This document shows, one piece after another, positions 54,922-64,000 of a DNA stretch of 64,000 nucleotides; position 1 is the first letter of the stretch; every line of letters begins with the position of its first letter. Source of the DNA: Paracoccus sp. JM45 (GTDB lineage: Bacteria; Pseudomonadota; Alphaproteobacteria; Rhodobacterales; Rhodobacteraceae). The notes below the pieces were generated by a model that worked only from the letters and a program-made list of their open reading frames with translations, did not search any database and was not told the DNA's origin. A program made the translations under genes and the position numbers. Location of the stretch: NCBI RefSeq assembly GCF_003590715.1, contig NZ_QQVY01000002.1, positions 52,450 through 116,449 of the forward strand, in the 5' to 3' direction.

Positions 54922-57900
54922 ACAACGATTGGCAAGAACAAGAGCAGGCCCGCCGCGACTGGATGGCCAAGAACAGCCTGTACCGTGACGAGGACGAACA
55001 TTCGTCCTGCGGCGTTGGCCTTGTGGTCAATATCGACGGCACTGCCAGCCGTAAGGTCGTGCAATCGGGCATCGACGCGCTGAAGGCCATCTGGCATCGC
55101 GGCGCAGTTGACGCCGATGGCAAGACTGGCGACGGCGCGGGCATCCACGTGCAGATCCCCGTCCCTTTCTTTCACGACCAGATCCGCCGTACCGGCCATG
55201 AACCCGATCATGACAAGCTGATCGCGGTCGGTCAGGTCTTCCTGCCGCGCACGAATTTTGCCGCACAGGAAGCCTGCCGGACGATCGTGGAATCCGAAGT
55301 CCTGCGGATGGGCCACTATATCTATGGCTGGCGTCACGTTCCGGTCGATACCGGCGTCTTGGGTGAAAAAGCCAACGCCACCCGTCCGGAAATCGAACAG
55401 ATCCTGATCCGCTGCGAAAAGGACATCGACCACGTCCAGTTCGAGCGTGAGCTGTACGTCATCCGCCGCCGCATCGAAAAGGCCGCCATCGCCGCGCAGG
55501 TGGCACAGCTGTATTTCTGTTCGCTGTCCTGCCGGTCGATCATCTATAAAGGCATGATGCTGGCCGAACAGGTTGCGGAATTCTATCCCGACCTGAAGGA
55601 CGAGCGTTTCGAATCCTCCTTCGCGATCTATCACCAGCGTTATTCCACCAATACCTTCCCGCAGTGGTGGCTGGCCCAGCCCTTCCGCATGCTGGCCCAT
55701 AACGGTGAAATCAACACGCTGAAGGGCAACCTGAACTGGTTGCGCAGCCATGAAATTCGCATGGCCTCCAGCGCGTTCGGCGAAGCAGCCGAAGACATCA
55801 AGCCGATCGTCCCCGCCGGATCGTCCGACAGTGCCGCGCTGGATTCCGTGTTCGAGGTTCTGGTCCGTTCGGGACGCAGCGCACCGATGACGAAAACCAT
55901 GCTGGTGCCGGAAAGCTGGTCGAAATCCACGACCGACATGCCACAGGCATGGGCTGACATGTATGCCTATTGCAACGCCGTGATGGAGCCGTGGGACGGC
56001 CCCGCCGCTCTTGCCATGACCGATGGTCGTTGGGTCTGCGGCGGTCTGGACCGCAACGGTCTGCGGCCGATGCGCTATGTCGTGACGGGCGACAACCTGC
56101 TGATCGCGGGTTCGGAGATGGGCATGGTGCCGGTCAACGAAAGCAATGTCGTCGAAAAGGGCGCACTTGGTCCGGGGCAGATGATCGCCGTGGATATGTG
56201 GGACGGCAAGCTGTACCACGACACGGAAATCAAGGACCGCCTGTCGGCCAGCCAGCCTTTTGGCGAGTGGATCGAGAAGGTCGTCGAGCTGAATGACATC
56301 ATGCGCGATCTGCCGGAAACGGCGCTGCACACGGGCGACGAATTGCGCCGTCGCCAGACAGCTGCCGGTTTCACCATGGAAGAACTGGAACATGTTCTGG
56401 CCCCCATGGCCGAAGACGGCAAGGAAGCCATCGCCTCGATGGGTGATGACACGCCGCCCGCGGTCCTGTCCAACCAGTACCGCCCCATGAGCCATTTCTT
56501 CCGCCAGAACTTCAGTCAGGTGACCAACCCGCCCATCGACAGCCTTCGCGAAACGCGCGTGATGTCGCTGAAGACGCGGTTCGGCAACCTCAAGAACGTG
56601 CTGGACGAAAGCAGCAGCCAGACCGAGATCGTCGTTCTGGAAAGCCCGTTCATCGCCAATGGTGAATTCGCTGAAATGGTGCGGATGTTCGGCGATACGG
56701 TCACTTATATCGACTGTACCTTTGCCGATCATGCCGGCCCCGACGCCCTTGGCGAAGGTCTGGCCCGCATCCGCGCCGAGGCCGAGGACGCCGTCCGTTC
56801 CGGTGCCGGCCATCTGGTCCTGACCGATAAGGCACAGGGCAAGGACCGCGTGCCGATGCCGATGATCCTTGCCACCAGCTCGGTCCACAGCTGGCTGACA
56901 CGCAAGGGACTGCGGACCTTCTGTTCGGTCAACGTGCAATCGGCTGAATGTATTGACCCGCATTACTTTGCCGTGCTGATCGGCAGCGGCGCGACCACCG
57001 TGAACCCCTATCTGGCGCAGGATTCGATCAATGACCGGATCGAGCGCGGTCTGCTGACCGGTTCGCTGATCGACAACATGCGTCGTTACCGCACCTCGAT
57101 CGACGCGGGTCTTCTGAAGATCATGGCCAAGATGGGCATCTCGGTCCTATCGTCCTATCGCGGCGGTCTGAACTTCGAGGCTGTCGGTCTGTCGCGCGCC
57201 ATGGTTGCCGAATATTTCCCCGGCATGCAGTCGCGCATTTCCGGCATCGGCCTGCACGGACTTCAGGCCAAGCTGGAGGCGCTGCACCAGAAGGCCTATC
57301 ACACCAAGGACACCGACATGCTGCCGGTGGGCGGTTTCTACAAGCTGCGTCGCGCGGGCGAAAAGCATGCTTGGGAAGCCAACACCATGAAGATGTTGCA
57401 GGTGGCCTGTGAAAAGGCCAGCTATGACATCTGGAAGCAGTTCAGCGCCACGATGCGGGCGAACCCGCCGATCCACATCCGCGACCTTCTGGACATCAAG
57501 CCGCTTGGCAAATCGGTGCCGATCGAGGAAGTGGAAAGCATCACCAGCATCCGCAAGCGTTTCGTGACGCCCGGCATGTCGCTTGGCGCCCTGTCGCCCG
57601 AGGCGCATATGACGCTGAACATCGCCATGAACCGCATTGGTGCGAAATCCGACAGCGGCGAGGGCGGCGAAGATCCGGCGCACAGCCACCCGCTGCCCAA
57701 CGGCGACAACCCCTGCGCCAAGATCAAGCAGGTCGCCTCGGGTCGTTTCGGTGTCACCGCCGAATATCTGAACGCCTGCGAGGAACTGGAAATCAAGGTC
57801 GCGCAGGGTGCCAAGCCCGGCGAGGGTGGCCAGCTGCCCGGCATGAAGGTGACCAAGCTGATCGCACGGCTGCGTCACTCGACCCCCGGCGTCACGCTGA

Positions 57901-59456
57901 TTTCGCCGCCGCCGCACCACGATATCTACTCGATCGAGGATCTGGCGCAGCTGATCTATGACCTGAAACAGATCAACCCGCGCGCCAAGATCACCGTGAA
58001 ACTGGTGGCATCCTCGGGCGTCGGTACGATTGCGGCAGGCGTGGCCAAGGCGAAAGCCGATGTCATCCTGATTTCGGGCCATAACGGCGGCACCGGTGCC
58101 AGCCCCGCGACATCGGTGAAATTCGCCGGTCTGCCGTGGGAAATGGGTCTGACCGAGGCGCATCAGGTTCTGGCCATGAACCGCCTGCGCGAACGCGTCA
58201 CCCTGCGCACCGATGGCGGCCTGCGGACCGGTCGTGACATCGTCATGGCCGCGATGATGGGCGCCGAGGAATACGGCATCGGCACCGCCGCGCTGATCGC
58301 CATGGGCTGCATCATGGTCCGTCAGTGCCAGTCGAACACCTGTCCGGTGGGCGTCTGCACGCAGGACGAAAAGTTGCGATCGATGTTCACCGGCTCGGCG
58401 GATAAGGTCGTCAACCTGATCACCTTCTATGCCCAAGAAGTCCGCGAGATTCTGGCCGACATCGGCGCGCGGTCGCTGGACGAGGTGATCGGCCGCGCCG
58501 ATCTGTTGACGCAGGTCAGCCGTGGCGCTGCCAACCTTGACGATCTGGACCTGAACCCGCTGCTGATCACTGTCGATGGCGCGGAAAAGATCGTCTACGA
58601 CCGCACCAAGCCGCGCAATGCAGTTCTGGAAACGCTGGACAGCGAAATCGTCAAGGATGCTGCGCGCTTCTTTGAAGACGGCGAAAAGATGCAGCTGTCC
58701 TATGCGGTGCGGAACACGCAGCGCACGGTCGGCACGCGCACGTCCAGCATGATCGTGCAAAAATTCGGCATGCGGAACAACCTGCAACCCGATCACCTGA
58801 CGGTCCGCCTGACGGGCAGCGCCGGTCAGTCCCTTGGCGCCTTCGCGGCACCGGGCCTGAAGATCGAGGTGTCGGGCGATGCCAACGACTATGTCGGCAA
58901 GGGTCTGTCGGGCGGTACCATTGTGGTGCGTCCGCCGATGGCCAGCCCGCTGGTCGCGGCTGACAACACCATTATCGGCAACACCGTGCTTTACGGTGCC
59001 ACGAACGGCTATCTGTTCGCGGCGGGCCGTGCAGGCGAGCGCTTTGGTGTCCGCAACAGCGGTGCATCCGTGGTGATCGAGGGCTGTGGCAGCAACGGTT
59101 GTGAATATATGACCGGTGGTGTGGCCGTGATCCTTGGCCGGATCGGTGCCAATTTTGGTGCCGGTATGACCGGCGGCATGGCCTATCTGTATGACCCCAA
59201 AGGTTTGGCGCGCGATTACATCAACCCCGAAACGCTGGTGATGTGCCCTGTGACGCAGGACCATTGGGAAGACCAGCTAAAGGGTCTGATTGCCCGCCAC
59301 CTTAAGGAAACCAATTCGCGCCGCGCAGATGACATCCTGTCAAACTGGGACCGTGAAAAGGGCAACTTCCTGCAGGTCTGCCCGAAAGAGATGCTGGCAT
59401 CCCTGCCGCATCCCATTCAGGCAGTTCAGGAACCAAGCGCGGTTCCTGCCGAATAA
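54918..59456 (+). CDS. gltB: glutamate synthase large subunit
   Basis: Protein of 1512 aa. The first 30 residues are a propeptide; cleavage exposes C31 (CGVGLVVNIDG), the nucleophile of the glutaminase domain. The central and synthase domains carry the FMN site, and CIMVRQCQSNTCPVGVC binds the 3Fe-4S cluster. The C-terminal beta-helix has repeated glycine pairs (GGTIVVRPP, GSNGCEYMTGGVAVILG). Together with GltD it assimilates ammonia released from glutamine. ATG overlaps the preceding stop by ATGA. Confidence 0.97.
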   Translation: MNNDWQEQEQARRDWMAKNSLYRDEDEHSSCGVGLVVNIDGTASRKVVQSGIDALKAIWHRGAVDADGKTGDGAGIHVQIPVPFFHDQIRRTGHEPDHDKLIAVGQVFLPRTNFAAQEACRTIVESEVLRMGHYIYGWRHVPVDTGVLGEKANATRPEIEQILIRCEKDIDHVQFERELYVIRRRIEKAAIAAQVAQLYFCSLSCRSIIYKGMMLAEQVAEFYPDLKDERFESSFAIYHQRYSTNTFPQWWLAQPFRMLAHNGEINTLKGNLNWLRSHEIRMASSAFGEAAEDIKPIVPAGSSDSAALDSVFEVLVRSGRSAPMTKTMLVPESWSKSTTDMPQAWADMYAYCNAVMEPWDGPAALAMTDGRWVCGGLDRNGLRPMRYVVTGDNLLIAGSEMGMVPVNESNVVEKGALGPGQMIAVDMWDGKLYHDTEIKDRLSASQPFGEWIEKVVELNDIMRDLPETALHTGDELRRRQTAAGFTMEELEHVLAPMAEDGKEAIASMGDDTPPAVLSNQYRPMSHFFRQNFSQVTNPPIDSLRETRVMSLKTRFGNLKNVLDESSSQTEIVVLESPFIANGEFAEMVRMFGDTVTYIDCTFADHAGPDALGEGLARIRAEAEDAVRSGAGHLVLTDKAQGKDRVPMPMILATSSVHSWLTRKGLRTFCSVNVQSAECIDPHYFAVLIGSGATTVNPYLAQDSINDRIERGLLTGSLIDNMRRYRTSIDAGLLKIMAKMGISVLSSYRGGLNFEAVGLSRAMVAEYFPGMQSRISGIGLHGLQAKLEALHQKAYHTKDTDMLPVGGFYKLRRAGEKHAWEANTMKMLQVACEKASYDIWKQFSATMRANPPIHIRDLLDIKPLGKSVPIEEVESITSIRKRFVTPGMSLGALSPEAHMTLNIAMNRIGAKSDSGEGGEDPAHSHPLPNGDNPCAKIKQVASGRFGVTAEYLNACEELEIKVAQGAKPGEGGQLPGMKVTKLIARLRHSTPGVTLISPPPHHDIYSIEDLAQLIYDLKQINPRAKITVKLVASSGVGTIAAGVAKAKADVILISGHNGGTGASPATSVKFAGLPWEMGLTEAHQVLAMNRLRERVTLRTDGGLRTGRDIVMAAMMGAEEYGIGTAALIAMGCIMVRQCQSNTCPVGVCTQDEKLRSMFTGSADKVVNLITFYAQEVREILADIGARSLDEVIGRADLLTQVSRGAANLDDLDLNPLLITVDGAEKIVYDRTKPRNAVLETLDSEIVKDAARFFEDGEKMQLSYAVRNTQRTVGTRTSSMIVQKFGMRNNLQPDHLTVRLTGSAGQSLGAFAAPGLKIEVSGDANDYVGKGLSGGTIVVRPPMASPLVAADNTIIGNTVLYGATNGYLFAAGRAGERFGVRNSGASVVIEGCGSNGCEYMTGGVAVILGRIGANFGAGMTGGMAYLYDPKGLARDYINPETLVMCPVTQDHWEDQLKGLIARHLKETNSRRADDILSNWDREKGNFLQVCPKEMLASLPHPIQAVQEPSAVPAE

Positions 59457-59463
59457 ACCCCCG

Positions 59464-59491
59464 AACGCGGCCCCTTGCGGGCCGCGTTTTT
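59464..59491 (+). terminator. rho-independent terminator of the gltD-gltB operon
   Basis: ACGCGGCCC at 59465-59473 pairs perfectly with GGGCCGCGT at 59479-59487 around a 5-base loop, then TTTTT. Its end touches the stop of the convergent MliC-like gene. Confidence 0.88.
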
Positions 59492-59838
59492 CATTGGTCC
59501 GCTTGCACGCCCTGACACTGGACAGGATCCGCACCCGCGCGGGACAGCGTGGCATCGGACCCTTTCGACCACCATTCCCACATGCCCGAAACATAGCGCG
59601 CGCCAGACCCTGACACAGCGCTGACGAACAGCAGATCCTGCCCTTCCAGCGGGATCATGGCCAATTGGTTCGCACCGGCATTGATATATTGAACCGACAG
59701 GGTGGTGCCGTTGTCACAGCTGTAATCCTGCACCGCTACATTCGCATCCGGCCCCAAGGGCAGCGTCAGCGCAATATCTGCATGGGCCATCCCACCCGTC
59801 ATAAGGGCCATTCCTGTCAGCATCGTTATTCCACGCAT
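59491..59838 (-). CDS. MliC-like exported lysozyme-inhibitor family protein
   Basis: Protein of 115 aa with a signal peptide (residues 1-20, ending MAHA). The mature domain has the MliC pattern: DYSCDNGTTLSVQYINAG, then MIPLEGQDLLFVSAVSGSGARY and MWEWWSKGSDATL, ending with a cysteine (DPVQCQ) that can pair with that of YSC. MliC proteins bind and inhibit C-type lysozyme. No lipobox is seen, so it should be soluble in the periplasm. GGAAAGGA lies before ATG 59838; the longer frame overlaps the mtgA region and was rejected. Confidence 0.82.
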   Translation of the reverse strand: MRGITMLTGMALMTGGMAHADIALTLPLGPDANVAVQDYSCDNGTTLSVQYINAGANQLAMIPLEGQDLLFVSAVSGSGARYVSGMWEWWSKGSDATLSRAGADPVQCQGVQADQ

Positions 59839-59988
59839 ATTGCGGATCCTTTCCGGTTGCGGTGTAAATTTGCGTGCCGGAACAGCTTTGGCAAGCATGG
59901 GGAACTTGACGCTTGGGCGCAGGCTATGGGACATGCCTACATGATTTCGCGCAATCCGACCCAAGATCCGCCCCCGAAAGAAGGGGCC

Positions 59989-60678
59989 ATGCCACGACGT
60001 CGCCGCGGCATCAGAAAGCCTATGATGTTCTGGTTGCGTTTCATGGCACTGCGGGCCTGTCTGGTGATGGCGGGATCCGTGACAATCTATGCTTTTGTGA
60101 ACCCGCCGATGACATGGACGATGGTCGGGGCCGCCAAGCAGAACCCGCTGGTCGATCGCCCTTGGGTGCCGATCAGCGATATCGCCCCCGTCATGCGCCG
60201 GTCCGTCGTTGCCGCCGAGGATGCGAATTTCTGCAACCACTGGGGTTTTGACATGGCCGAAATCCGCAAGGTCATCGCATCAGGCTCATCCCATGGCGCA
60301 TCGACGCTGACCCAGCAGACAGCTAAGAACGCCTATCTTTGGCAGACCCGCAGTTGGGGCCGCAAGGCTGTCGAAACCGCCCTGACCCCTTTGATCGAGG
60401 CGTCATGGTCCAAAGCCCGCATTCTTGAAGTTTATCTGAATGTCGCCGAATTCGGTCAGGGCATTTTCGGCATTGGCGCGGCATCACGCGAATATTTCGG
60501 CACAACGGCAGATAAACTGACCCTTGTGCAGGCCGCCCGACTGGCCGCCGTGCTGCCCGCGCCGCGCAGCAGATCGCCCCATGCGGCATCGAACCGGTCG
60601 CGCGCCATTGCCGACGGGGCCGCCACGATCAACCGCGACGGGCGGGCGGAATGTTTTCAACTTGATCTAAGACCCTAA
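59989..60678 (+). CDS. mtgA: monofunctional biosynthetic peptidoglycan transglycosylase
   Basis: Glycosyltransferase family 51 protein of 229 aa with one N-terminal membrane helix after a basic tail (MPRRRRGIRK). VVAAEDANFCNHWGFD carries the catalytic glutamate, and GASTLTQQTAKNAYL, then KARILEVYLNVAEFG and REYFG follow in the family order. It polymerises lipid II into glycan strands without a transpeptidase domain. AAGGGG lies just before ATG 59989; an ATG 16 codons earlier is possible. Confidence 0.93.
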   Translation: MPRRRRGIRKPMMFWLRFMALRACLVMAGSVTIYAFVNPPMTWTMVGAAKQNPLVDRPWVPISDIAPVMRRSVVAAEDANFCNHWGFDMAEIRKVIASGSSHGASTLTQQTAKNAYLWQTRSWGRKAVETALTPLIEASWSKARILEVYLNVAEFGQGIFGIGAASREYFGTTADKLTLVQAARLAAVLPAPRSRSPHAASNRSRAIADGAATINRDGRAECFQLDLRP

Positions 60679-60755
60679 GCCTGCCGGTTGAAAGCGTGCA
60701 TGTCGGGGCGTATCAAGGCGGCGTTGCGAAAAAAAACGAAGGTCTCGAGCAGTCC

Positions 60756-61442
60756 ATGAATAATAATACGCAGACCACGCGACTGTACCATACGGCGCTA
60801 TCCCCCTATTGCCGCAAGGTTCGCCTTGTGCTGGCTGAAAAGAAAATCGAAGTCGAACTGGTCGAAGAACGCTATTGGGAAAACCCGCCCGAACTGACGC
60901 GGCGCAATCCTGCGGGCAAGCTGCCCGTCCTGCGGTATCGCGGGAACCTGCTGTCGGAAAGTCAGGCGATCGTCGAATATCTGGACGAGGCGATGCCCTC
61001 GCCCGCGTTGATGCCCACCACCCCGCTGGAACGGCACGAGGTTCGCCGTCTGTGCGCGTGGTTCGACGATAAATTCCACACCGAGGTGACCCAGCCGATC
61101 CTGAACGAACGCGTCTGGAAAAAGGTCATGCGGACCGGATATCCCGACAGCCGCGTCGTCAAGGACGGCTTGCGCGCGATCAAGGAACATATCGACTATC
61201 TGACGTCGCTGCTGGAAACGCGGCGCTGGCTGGCCGGTAATACGCTGACCCTGGCCGATTTTACGGCGGCTGCGCATTTTTCCTGTCTGGATTATATCTC
61301 GGACGTGGATTGGGACCGTTCGGAAATGCTGCGCGATTGGTATGCGACGATCAAATCGCGCCCCGCGTTCCGGTCGGTGCTGGCCGATCAGGTGCCGGGC
61401 ATCCAACCGGCGGCCCATTATGCCGAACTCGACTTCGGATAA
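60756..61442 (+). CDS. glutathione S-transferase family protein
   Basis: Protein of 228 aa with a thioredoxin-like N-terminal domain ([17 protein letters not shown], then [26 protein letters not shown], with the cis-proline loop and the S-Q pair that bind glutathione) and an alpha-helical C-terminal domain ([19 protein letters not shown]). It resembles the FtsZm/MauE-like group often placed next to queG; the substrate is unknown. Its 3' end overlaps the queG start by 23 bases, so the two are coupled. Confidence 0.85.
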   Translation: MNNNTQTTRLYHTALSPYCRKVRLVLAEKKIEVELVEERYWENPPELTRRNPAGKLPVLRYRGNLLSESQAIVEYLDEAMPSPALMPTTPLERHEVRRLCAWFDDKFHTEVTQPILNERVWKKVMRTGYPDSRVVKDGLRAIKEHIDYLTSLLETRRWLAGNTLTLADFTAAAHFSCLDYISDVDWDRSEMLRDWYATIKSRPAFRSVLADQVPGIQPAAHYAELDFG

Positions 61443-62535
61443 GGGAACGGGGGGCCTGCCCCCCGACCCCATCGACTGGGCGCAAAAGAAAGCCCTGATC
61501 GAGGCCGAGGCGAAGGCCATCGGCTTTTCCGCCATGGGCGTCACCACCACGGACGCTGTCCCCGGTCTGGCCGACAAGCTGGCGGCATTCCTTGCCGCAG
61601 GTCGCCACGGGCAGATGGGCTGGATGGCCGAACGCACCAACTGGCGTGGCGATCCGCAGGCCCTGTGGCCCGAAGCGCAATCCGTCATCATGCTGGCCGA
61701 GCTGTATACACCCGACCACGACCCGCTGGCCGTTCTGGACCAACCCGACCGCGCCGCTGTCAGCGTCTATGCGCAGGGCAAGGATTACCACGATCTGGTC
61801 AAGAAGCGCTTGAAACGTCTGGGCCGCTGGATGCTGGAACAGACCCCCGGCCATCAGATCAAGGTCTTTGTGGATACCGCGCCGGTGATGGAAAAACCGC
61901 TGGCGCAGACTGCAGGACTGGGGTGGCAGGGCAAGCACACCAATCTGCTGTCGCGCGATCTGGGCAGCTGGTTCTTTCTTGGCGCAATTTTTTCGACCCT
62001 ACCACTGCCGGTGGACGCCCCTCAGGCCGAGCGTTGCGGGTCCTGTCGCGCCTGTCTGGACGTCTGCCCGACCAATGCCTTTCCTGCCCCGTTCCAGCTG
62101 GATGCTCGGCGCTGCATTTCCTATCTGACGATTGAACACAAAGGCCCCGTCGATCCGGAATTGCGCCCCCTGATGGGCAACCGCATCTATGGCTGCGACG
62201 ATTGTCTTGCCGTTTGTCCGTGGAATAAATTCGCGCAATCGGGGTCGGAAATGCGCTATCGCGGGATAATCGAGGCGCCCCCGCTGGCCGAACTGGCCCT
62301 GCTGGACGACGCCGCTTTCCGCATTCGGTTTTCGGGCAGTCCGATTAAGCGCATCGGGCGGGATCGTTTTATCCGCAATGTCCTCTATGCAATCGGAAAT
62401 TCGGCGGATGCGGCGTTGATACCGGTCGCGCAGGGATTGCGCGGCGATCCTGATCCCACCATTGCGGATGCCGCGGATTGGGCCGTTGGCAGGTTAAAGC
62501 AGAAAATCATCACCGTTCAGGTTCAACAGCCCTGA
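61420..62535 (+). CDS. queG: epoxyqueuosine reductase QueG
   Basis: Cobalamin- and iron-sulfur-dependent enzyme of about 371 aa that performs the last step of queuosine synthesis in tRNA. Two ferredoxin-type clusters are visible: [16 protein letters not shown] and [36 protein letters not shown] is a QueG signature. A HEAT-like repeat lies at the C-terminus ([11 protein letters not shown]). The start at 61420 overlaps the GST gene. The 3' end overlaps the convergent RTX gene by 42 bases. Confidence 0.92.
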   Translation: MPNSTSDKGTGGLPPDPIDWAQKKALIEAEAKAIGFSAMGVTTTDAVPGLADKLAAFLAAGRHGQMGWMAERTNWRGDPQALWPEAQSVIMLAELYTPDHDPLAVLDQPDRAAVSVYAQGKDYHDLVKKRLKRLGRWMLEQTPGHQIKVFVDTAPVMEKPLAQTAGLGWQGKHTNLLSRDLGSWFFLGAIFSTLPLPVDAPQAERCGSCRACLDVCPTNAFPAPFQLDARRCISYLTIEHKGPVDPELRPLMGNRIYGCDDCLAVCPWNKFAQSGSEMRYRGIIEAPPLAELALLDDAAFRIRFSGSPIKRIGRDRFIRNVLYAIGNSADAALIPVAQGLRGDPDPTIADAADWAVGRLKQKIITVQVQQP

Positions 62536-64000
62536 CAGACGGATCAGCATATCGGCCTGATGATCGCCATCCAGATCAATCATTACATGGGTTTCCGCCC
62601 CCTGATGTTCCCAATGGACCGATCCTGTGCCGATAAAGTCTTTTTGCCCCACATAGCGCAGCTTGAAGTTTTGCAGATCGATCACATCGCGTCGCGGGTC
62701 GAAATCGGTGATCAGGTCGGACGCATTCAGGCGGCTGTCATTGGGAACAAGAAAACGGAACGTATCGCTGCCTGCCCCGCCCGTCAGCCGGTCGGCACCC
62801 TTGCTGCCGATCAAGATATCATTGCCTGCACCGCCCCACAGCTTATCCACGCCATCCCCGCCCGTCAGACGGTCATTCCCGGCATGTCCGTATAGCAGGT
62901 CGTTGCCCCCCCCACCCGACAGCAGGTCGTTGCCGCCACCGCCCGACATGACATCCTGACCGGCCCCGCCATAAAGGCTGTCGTGCCCGCCGTCGCCGCC
63001 AAGGGTATCATTGTCAGCCCCACCCCAAAGGCGGTCATTGCCATTTCCGCCCGACAGAGAATCATTGCCGTTGCCACCGGTCAGGCGATCATTCCCGTTA
63101 TTCCCCAGCAGACGGTCATTGCCTTTGCCCCCGTCAAGAATGTCGCCGCCCGCGCCGCCTGCCAGTTTGTCATTGCCATTGCCACCAAACAGGCGGTCTG
63201 TCAGTTTTCCCCCTGTCAGCGTGTCATTGCCGTTTTCGCCGTACATCCAGTTTGCCCCTGAATCGGCAGCCAGACCATCATTGCCAGCCCCGCCATACAG
63301 GATGTCATTGCCATATCCACCGTCCAAGGTGTCCCGACCATTCCCACCCGCCAGCCAGTCATTTCCGCCGTTGCCATACAGGCGGTCATTGCCACCTTCG
63401 CCATACAGAAAGTCATTTCCCGACCCGCCCCACAGAAAATCGAAACCATCCGCACCGAACAGACGGTCATTGCCATTGCCCCCGTCCAGACTGTCTTTGC
63501 CCCCGCCACCGTAAAGAAAATCATTCCCTGTGTTTCCCGACAGCTTGTCGTGACCGGCATTCCCCATCAGGCGGTCAGACCCTCCTCCGCCCAGCAGGCT
63601 GTCTTTGCCACCGCCGCCCGTGATGCTGTCTGCGCCATTCCCGCCGTTCAGAAAATCATTCCCCGCGCCGCCCGTGATCGTATCGTCGCCGCCTTTTCCC
63701 AACAGGCGGTTGTGACCCGATGTATCCTGCAACCAGTCCTGTCCGCTGCCCCCGATCAGCGTGTCGTTTCCGCCGCCGCCGTTCAGCCGGTCATCACCGT
63801 TTCCCCCATAAAGGATGTCATTGCCGTTCCCCCCCTCAAGCGTGTCCTGACCTGCACCGCCGAACAGGACATCCTTGCCCCCCTCACCACGCAAGATGTC
63901 ATGGCCTGCATCACCAAACAGCGTGTCATGACCTGCACTGCCCGACAGATCGTCATCCCCCGTGCCGCCACGCAGGACATCATTTCCCGCATCGGCCTTG
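62494..64000 (-). CDS. RTX calcium-binding repeat protein, C-terminal part (continues past the window)
   Basis: The frame is open from the right edge to a stop at 62494, giving at least 501 aa. About the first 400 are nonapeptide repeats of the G-G-x-G-x-D-x-L/I-x type, each pair binding calcium. The last 100 residues match the serralysin-type C-terminal region: [20 protein letters not shown], then [16 protein letters not shown], ending [15 protein letters not shown] and GDDFLL, a typical uncleaved type I secretion signal. The protein should be secreted by a TolC-type system. Its N-terminal functional domain is outside the window, so it could be a protease, lipase, adhesin or surface-layer protein. 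Confidence 0.88.
   Translation of the reverse strand, partial: KADAGNDVLRGGTGDDDLSGSAGHDTLFGDAGHDILRGEGGKDVLFGGAGQDTLEGGNGNDILYGGNGDDRLNGGGGNDTLIGGSGQDWLQDTSGHNRLLGKGGDDTITGGAGNDFLNGGNGADSITGGGGKDSLLGGGGSDRLMGNAGHDKLSGNTGNDFLYGGGGKDSLDGGNGNDRLFGADGFDFLWGGSGNDFLYGEGGNDRLYGNGGNDWLAGGNGRDTLDGGYGNDILYGGAGNDGLAADSGANWMYGENGNDTLTGGKLTDRLFGGNGNDKLAGGAGGDILDGGKGNDRLLGNNGNDRLTGGNGNDSLSGGNGNDRLWGGADNDTLGGDGGHDSLYGGAGQDVMSGGGGNDLLSGGGGNDLLYGHAGNDRLTGGDGVDKLWGGAGNDILIGSKGADRLTGGAGSDTFRFLVPNDSRLNASDLITDFDPRRDVIDLQNFKLRYVGQKDFIGTGSVHWEHQGAETHVMIDLDGDHQADMLIRLSGLLNLNGDDFLL
62770..64000 (-). repeat. RTX-coding tandem nonapeptide repeats
   Basis: Roughly forty imperfect 27-bp units code for glycine- and aspartate-rich nonapeptides. 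Because of this periodicity several other frames are also open over long stretches; these are artefacts of the repeat and not genes. Confidence 0.9.

Noticed and set aside
54879..56963. 694-codon open frame antisense to the start of gltB
   Set aside because: Same pattern of shadow frame; no start signal or domain.
57147..59264. 705-codon open frame antisense to gltB
   Set aside because: It mirrors gltB codon structure, is rich in His, Gln, Arg and Asp without any domain, and gltB is certain on the other strand.
63011..63514. Pro/Ser/Arg-rich open frame on the + strand in the repeat region
   Set aside because: Produced by the 27-bp periodicity of the RTX repeats on the opposite strand.
62770..64000. 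CRISPR-like array
   Set aside because: The repeats are imperfect, contiguous, 27 bp and translate to calcium-binding nonapeptides; there are no unique spacers or cas genes.

Overview
The window is chromosomal DNA from an alphaproteobacterium, most likely a member of the Rhodobacterales (Paracoccaceae). The evidence is the high G+C coding sequence, the petP-petR pair next to ilvE, the kdsD-lptC-lptA-lptB-hpf-ptsN order, a stand-alone MnmD beside a separate FAD oxidoreductase, DsbA and lysozyme-inhibitor-like exported proteins, and a gltD-gltB locus. Species cannot be fixed from the sequence alone. Genes are tightly packed, often with ATGA, GTGA, TAATG or TGATG overlaps. No insertion sequence, prophage, integrase or CRISPR array was seen.

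Layout. 1-5.9 kb: the end of a CAP-domain protein, an MsbA-type exporter, an MTA/SAH nucleosidase-like protein, ZapE, a Tat-exported DsbA-like protein, a small HNH protein and an outer-membrane beta-barrel protein. 6-16.7 kb: a broken GIY-YIG nuclease gene behind ettA, a sulfotransferase coupled to rimO, two small exported proteins, an ABC-2 exporter, mnmD divergent from an FAD oxidoreductase, and a DUF4202-chelatase fusion. 16.8-25.4 kb: a nine-gene overlapping operon that links tryptophan 2,3-dioxygenase to CoA-dependent 2-aminobenzoate (anthranilate) breakdown: ligase, flavin monooxygenase/reductase, SDR, crotonase, acyl-CoA dehydrogenase, thioesterase, Rid protein and MarR regulator. 25.4-34.9 kb: GNAT, CinA-like protein, methionine aminopeptidase, YqgE, a DsbD-type periplasmic domain protein, an RND pump with its adaptor, and a uracil-DNA glycosylase. 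35-42.3 kb: petR-petP, ilvE, a small gene frameshifted by a 25-bp tandem duplication, and the LPS-export/hibernation/PTS block with kdsD and an RNase D-like exonuclease. 42.6-50.4 kb: a complete peptide-type ABC transporter with gamma-glutamyltransferase, followed by a decayed GntR/FCD regulator. 50.5-64 kb: tRNA-Leu(CAG), an NDUFA9-like protein, uppP, gltD, an unknown exported protein, gltB, a MliC-like protein, mtgA, GST, queG, and the C-terminal part of a large RTX calcium-binding protein that runs off the right edge.

The genes form several working units: LPS export and Kdo supply (kdsD, lptCAB), ammonia assimilation (gltBD), tRNA and ribosome modification (mnmD, queG, rimO), gamma-glutamyl peptide uptake and hydrolysis, and tryptophan/anthranilate catabolism. 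Three genes (GIY-YIG, the small gene after ilvE, GntR/FCD) are visibly broken. This is either real recent decay or, less likely, a few sequencing errors.
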